Shown in pieces: positions 61,600-64,000 of a stretch of 64,000 nt of DNA. Origin of the DNA: an uncultured Rhodopila sp. (lineage in GTDB: Bacteria > Pseudomonadota > Alphaproteobacteria > Acetobacterales > Acetobacteraceae); contig NZ_CAIWTY010000082.1 in NCBI RefSeq assembly GCF_903915725.1, positions 24,495 through 88,494 of the forward strand, read 5' to 3'. Each line of letters begins with the position of its first letter. Position 1 is the stretch's first letter. The notes beneath the pieces were generated by a model, which made no database searches, was not told the DNA's origin, and was given only the letters and a program-made list of their open reading frames with translations. The position numbers and the translations under genes are program-made.

Positions 61600-61769
61600 G
61601 CGACGCTCAACAATTACCGCTTCAGTCGGGCGTCCTTCCCTCCCCGTCATGGCCCGGCTTGTCCGGGCCACCTATACCAGCAGCCTGCCGCGATAGGTGG
61701 CCCGGACAAGCCGGGCCATGACGGACCAAAGTCAGCCACCCGATTCGCTTATTCTTGGGCGTCGCCTTA
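61597..61769. mobile_element. MITE-like element copy 2, containing family B palindrome
   Basis: About 173 bp from TA (61597-61598) to TA (61768-61769). The left end taggcgacgctcaacaatta and the reverse complement of the right end, taaggcgacgcccaagaata, are imperfect inverted repeats. The unit matches copy 1 (26642-26813) in reverse orientation with few differences over its whole length. Inserted exactly at the transglutaminase stop codon. Confidence 0.75.
61645..61723. repeat. Dispersed palindromic repeat, family B copy 4
   Basis: Core palindrome of MITE copy 2: cgtcatggcccggcttgtcc, gggccacctataccagcagc, ctgccgcgataggtggcccg, gacaagccgggccatgacgg. Confidence 0.85.
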
Positions 61770-62120
61770 GTCATCGAACACATGTCATGGCCGCGATTGG
61801 CGCCATGTCTATCGGGATGCACGGTTGCGCGGAGGCGGAGTTTGCTGGACCGCCCCGCGCCCCCCATCGCGGCCGGGCGTAGTCCCGGCCAACCGCGCTT
61901 CATCGGCGAGCGAAGATGGCTGGGACGCGCCGGCCCATTCGTGACTTTTGCAGTGCCCCGGGCCGCGTGCCGGAACTGCATAGTAACCACGATATGGCCC
62001 GACGTATCACGAGTCTCGGTGATCGAGGCTGAGGAAACGGCTCGATGACCGCCTGATCCATACCTGTCATCGGGTCTCAGCGGGCACATCCCTGAGCGTA
62101 CCATCCAGGAGTTTATCGAT
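61770..62120. other. Intergenic region, no gene recognised
   Basis: About 350 bases from the MITE end to the DUF1254 gene. No coding frame of credible composition. The promoter of the downstream gene should be here; none could be assigned. Confidence 0.45.
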
Positions 62121-63548
62121 ATGAGTCTTTCCCGACGCAGCTTCGCCGCTGGTGCCTTGCTGGGAGCGGCCGCGCTCCGTCCGGCGCTGGCAGCAGACGG
62201 GGGCGAAACCCTGCTGGCCGACCTAGAGGGACTGGGCGACATCGTCCCGGCGGTCGAAGCCTATGTCTATGGTTACTCGCTGGTGACGATGGAGCTGACC
62301 CGGCGTGTGATGACCAATGTAGCGACGGCGGAGGGCAAGCGCGCGCCGATGGGGCAGTTCATGCGCGCCCGCAGCTATCCGGACGCCAGCTATCGCGACG
62401 TCACGGCGCCGAACGCGGACACGCTGTACACCACGGCCTGGGTGGACGTGGGCACGGAACCCATGGTGCTGAGCCTGCCTGATATGAAGGGCCGCTATTT
62501 CCTGTTCCCGATGCTGGACGCCTGGACCAACGTTTTCCAGGCTCCGGGCACGCGCACGACCGGGACGGGCGCACAGACCTACGCGATCACCGGCCCTGGC
62601 TGGGGCGGGACGCTGCCGCCGGGTGTGGTGGAGTTGAAGTCGCCGACGGCCATGATCTGGATTCTCGGCCGCATCTACTGCACCGGCACGCCGGAGGACT
62701 ATGCCGCAGTCCATGCGTTGCAGGACGCCTGCGCGCTCGTGCCGCTGAGTTCGTATGGTAAACAGTACACCGCGCCGCCGGGCGAGGTGGACCCGTCGGT
62801 GGATATGAAGACGGCGGTGCGGGATCAGGTGAACCGCCTGGATGCCGTGGCCTTTTTCGGGTTGTTGGCGGAGTTGCTGAAGACCAACCCGCCCGCGCCG
62901 GCTGACAAGCCGATGCTCGCCACGCTGGCGCGGCTCGGCATTGTGCCGGGTCAGGACTTCGACAAGTCGAAGTTCAACGTGGATTTCGCGAAACGCGTGC
63001 CGCAAATCGGCTTTGACCGCATCATGCTGCACTACAAGCTCAGCGATGGCGACATCCAGACTGTCAACGGCTGGGCCTTCACCACGAAAACCGGTCAGTA
63101 CGGCACGAACTATGTGCAGCGCGCCCTGGTGACCGTAATCGGGCTTGGCGCCAATCTGCCGCAGGACGCCGTCTATCCGTTCTCCGAGAAGGAGGGAAAT
63201 GGCAACGGCTACAGCGGCGCCAGCAAATATGTCGTGCATTTCGCCAAGGGTGCGACGCCACCGGCGAAAGGGTTCTGGTCGATCACGATGTACGATAAAA
63301 ATTACTTCTTCGTGGCGAATCCGCTCAACCGCTACTCCATCAGCATGCGGCAAAACCCGAAGTTCAATTCCGACGGGTCGCTTGACCTCTATGTTCAGAA
63401 CGAGTCGCCGGGTCCGGACAAGGAAGCGAACTGGCTGCCCGCGCCGCAGGGTGCGTTCATTCTGATGATGCGGCTCTACTGGCCGGATGCGGCGCCTCCG
63501 AGCGTCCTCGACGGTTCCTGGGCACCGCCACCCGTCGTTGCCGCATGA
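62121..63548 (+). CDS. DUF1254/DUF1214 exported protein
   Basis: A 475-residue exported protein. The N-terminus MSLSRRSFAAGALLGAAALRPALA looks like a Tat-type signal (S-R-R-S-F). The DUF1254 domain spans ~50-190 (VEAYVYGYSLVTMELTRRVMTN, MGQFMRARSYPDASYRDVTAPNADTLYTTAWVDVGTEPMVLSLPD, RYFLFPMLDAWTNVF). The DUF1214 domain spans ~345-455 (YSGASKYVVHFAKGATPPAKGFWSITMYDKNYFFVANPLNRYSISMR). Biochemical function is not established. It is followed by a strong hairpin terminator. Confidence 0.93.
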   Translation: MSLSRRSFAAGALLGAAALRPALAADGGETLLADLEGLGDIVPAVEAYVYGYSLVTMELTRRVMTNVATAEGKRAPMGQFMRARSYPDASYRDVTAPNADTLYTTAWVDVGTEPMVLSLPDMKGRYFLFPMLDAWTNVFQAPGTRTTGTGAQTYAITGPGWGGTLPPGVVELKSPTAMIWILGRIYCTGTPEDYAAVHALQDACALVPLSSYGKQYTAPPGEVDPSVDMKTAVRDQVNRLDAVAFFGLLAELLKTNPPAPADKPMLATLARLGIVPGQDFDKSKFNVDFAKRVPQIGFDRIMLHYKLSDGDIQTVNGWAFTTKTGQYGTNYVQRALVTVIGLGANLPQDAVYPFSEKEGNGNGYSGASKYVVHFAKGATPPAKGFWSITMYDKNYFFVANPLNRYSISMRQNPKFNSDGSLDLYVQNESPGPDKEANWLPAPQGAFILMMRLYWPDAAPPSVLDGSWAPPPVVAA

Positions 63549-63552
63549 TGCA

Positions 63553-63594
63553 AGCGCCGGGGGGTAACGCAGTTCAGCGGCGCCCCCCGGCGCT
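63553..63594 (+). terminator. Terminator hairpin after the DUF1254 gene
   Basis: Perfect 12-bp GC-rich stem (agcgccgggggg with ccccccggcgct) and 18-base loop, starting four bases after the stop codon. Confidence 0.65.
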
Positions 63595-63763
63595 CTCGCG
63601 CTTACCCGCGGATCTTGGATCAAAACCGGCGGTCGTGCGTCGCATGCCATCTATCGCGCGTCCGTCTCGCCGATCGTGCGTCAGAGGCTCGGCTCCGTCT
63701 CACGCACTATGCGCCGGACCTAAAACGGTCCGCCGTGCCAGCGACTCTCCGGCCGCGCCACCT

Positions 63764-63867
63764 CGTCATGCCGATCACCGGGTCAAACCCGGTGACAGGC
63801 CGCGGTCGGCATGCACGCCTTTTACTTGTATAGACAAAGGCGTGGATGGCGGGCCTCCGCCCCATGG
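63764..63867. repeat. Dispersed palindromic repeat, family A copy 9
   Basis: Variant with an inner palindrome (ccgatcaccgggtcaaaccc, ggtgacagg) inserted in the left arm: cgtcatgccgatcaccgggt...gcggtcggcatgcacgcctt, loop, aaaggcgtggatggcgggcct, ccgccccatgg. Confidence 0.75.
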
Positions 63868-63903
63868 GCGTTAAAATAGTCCGCAGCAGCTGCGTTTGTC
63901 CCC

Positions 63904-63990
63904 CGTCATGGTGCGCGGAGGCGCACCATCCACGCCTTGCGGTGCGGGTTTAGGCAACGGCGTGGATGCCGACCTGCGTCGGCATGACGG
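63904..63990. repeat. Dispersed palindromic repeat, family A copy 10
   Basis: Inverted relative to copy 9: cgtcatggtgcgcggaggcg, caccatccacgccttgcgg, loop, acggcgtggatgccgacctg, cgtcggcatgacggg. Very similar to the reverse complement of copy 4. The remaining sequence 63595-64000 has no gene. Confidence 0.85.
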
Positions 63991-64000
63991 GGGGAAGCAG

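Overview
The window is high-GC, densely coded bacterial chromosome, most likely from an alphaproteobacterium of the Acetobacteraceae/Rhodospirillales type. This is inferred from the gene content and order (metG-tatD-MBL hydrolase with overlapping genes, short-form hisG next to hisD, an aaeXAB-like efflux set, an OprB porin, a sterol-desaturase-like protein), from a CtrA-like box upstream of the motility genes, and from many GC-rich palindromic repeats. No rRNA, tRNA or CRISPR array was recognised.

Layout. 0-7.4 kb: 3' end of a small secreted protein, a flavin monooxygenase fused to a DUF6314 domain, a small glycine-rich secreted protein, hemC, and an aaeB/aaeX/aaeA-like efflux operon. 7.8-15.9 kb: a helical LEA-like protein, a NIPSNAP protein, two tandem aspartate-type aminotransferases, a PEP mutase/isocitrate lyase-family enzyme, a GT9 glycosyltransferase, an SDR reductase, a PPOX/F420-type flavoprotein and GreB. 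15.9-19.2 kb: a large membrane protein of unknown function divergent from a small unknown gene. 19.3-24.1 kb: metG-tatD-MBL operon, a mazEF module with a palindromic candidate operator, then a graveyard of gene fragments including a copied piece of metG. 24.3-26.3 kb: two adjacent genes for two-lobed, pepsin-like aspartic-protease-type proteins. 27-33 kb: a TPP enzyme, a DedA/YqaA-type protein, an AbrB-Doc toxin-antitoxin module with an inverted-repeat operator, a SHOCT protein and an AsmA-family protein. 33-37.4 kb: a cupredoxin and a B12/radical SAM enzyme, then motB-motA. 38-45 kb: an LLM oxidoreductase, an orphan MNT nucleotidyltransferase, the rpsF-rpsR-rplI operon, a sterol desaturase family protein, a FAD monooxygenase-like protein and a SAF-domain dehydrogenase. 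45-51.3 kb: OprB porin, a lipoprotein, a HAD-type protein, an intact IS1595-family element with 8-bp target duplication and an unrecognised 313-residue protein. 51.6-55.9 kb: hisG-hisD, then a decayed operon of three c-type electron-transfer genes, each broken by point lesions. 56-64 kb: an APC permease, a fused circularly permuted ATP-grasp/alpha-E protein with a transglutaminase, and a DUF1254/DUF1214 protein.

Genome texture. Intergenic spaces are filled by two families of dispersed palindromes. Family A is built on the words 'cacgcc' and 'ggcgtgga' (10 copies). Family B is built on 'atggcccgg...ccgggccat' (4 copies). Two family B copies lie inside a ~172-bp MITE-like element bounded by TA dinucleotides and imperfect terminal inverted repeats; one of these supplies the stop codon of the transglutaminase gene. 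These repeats also generate spurious ORFs.

The strongest leads are the tandem pepsin-like pair, the MITE, the decayed cytochrome operon, the ATP-grasp/alpha-E/transglutaminase cluster and the large PKD-like membrane protein. All functional statements are read from sequence by eye; no searches were run.
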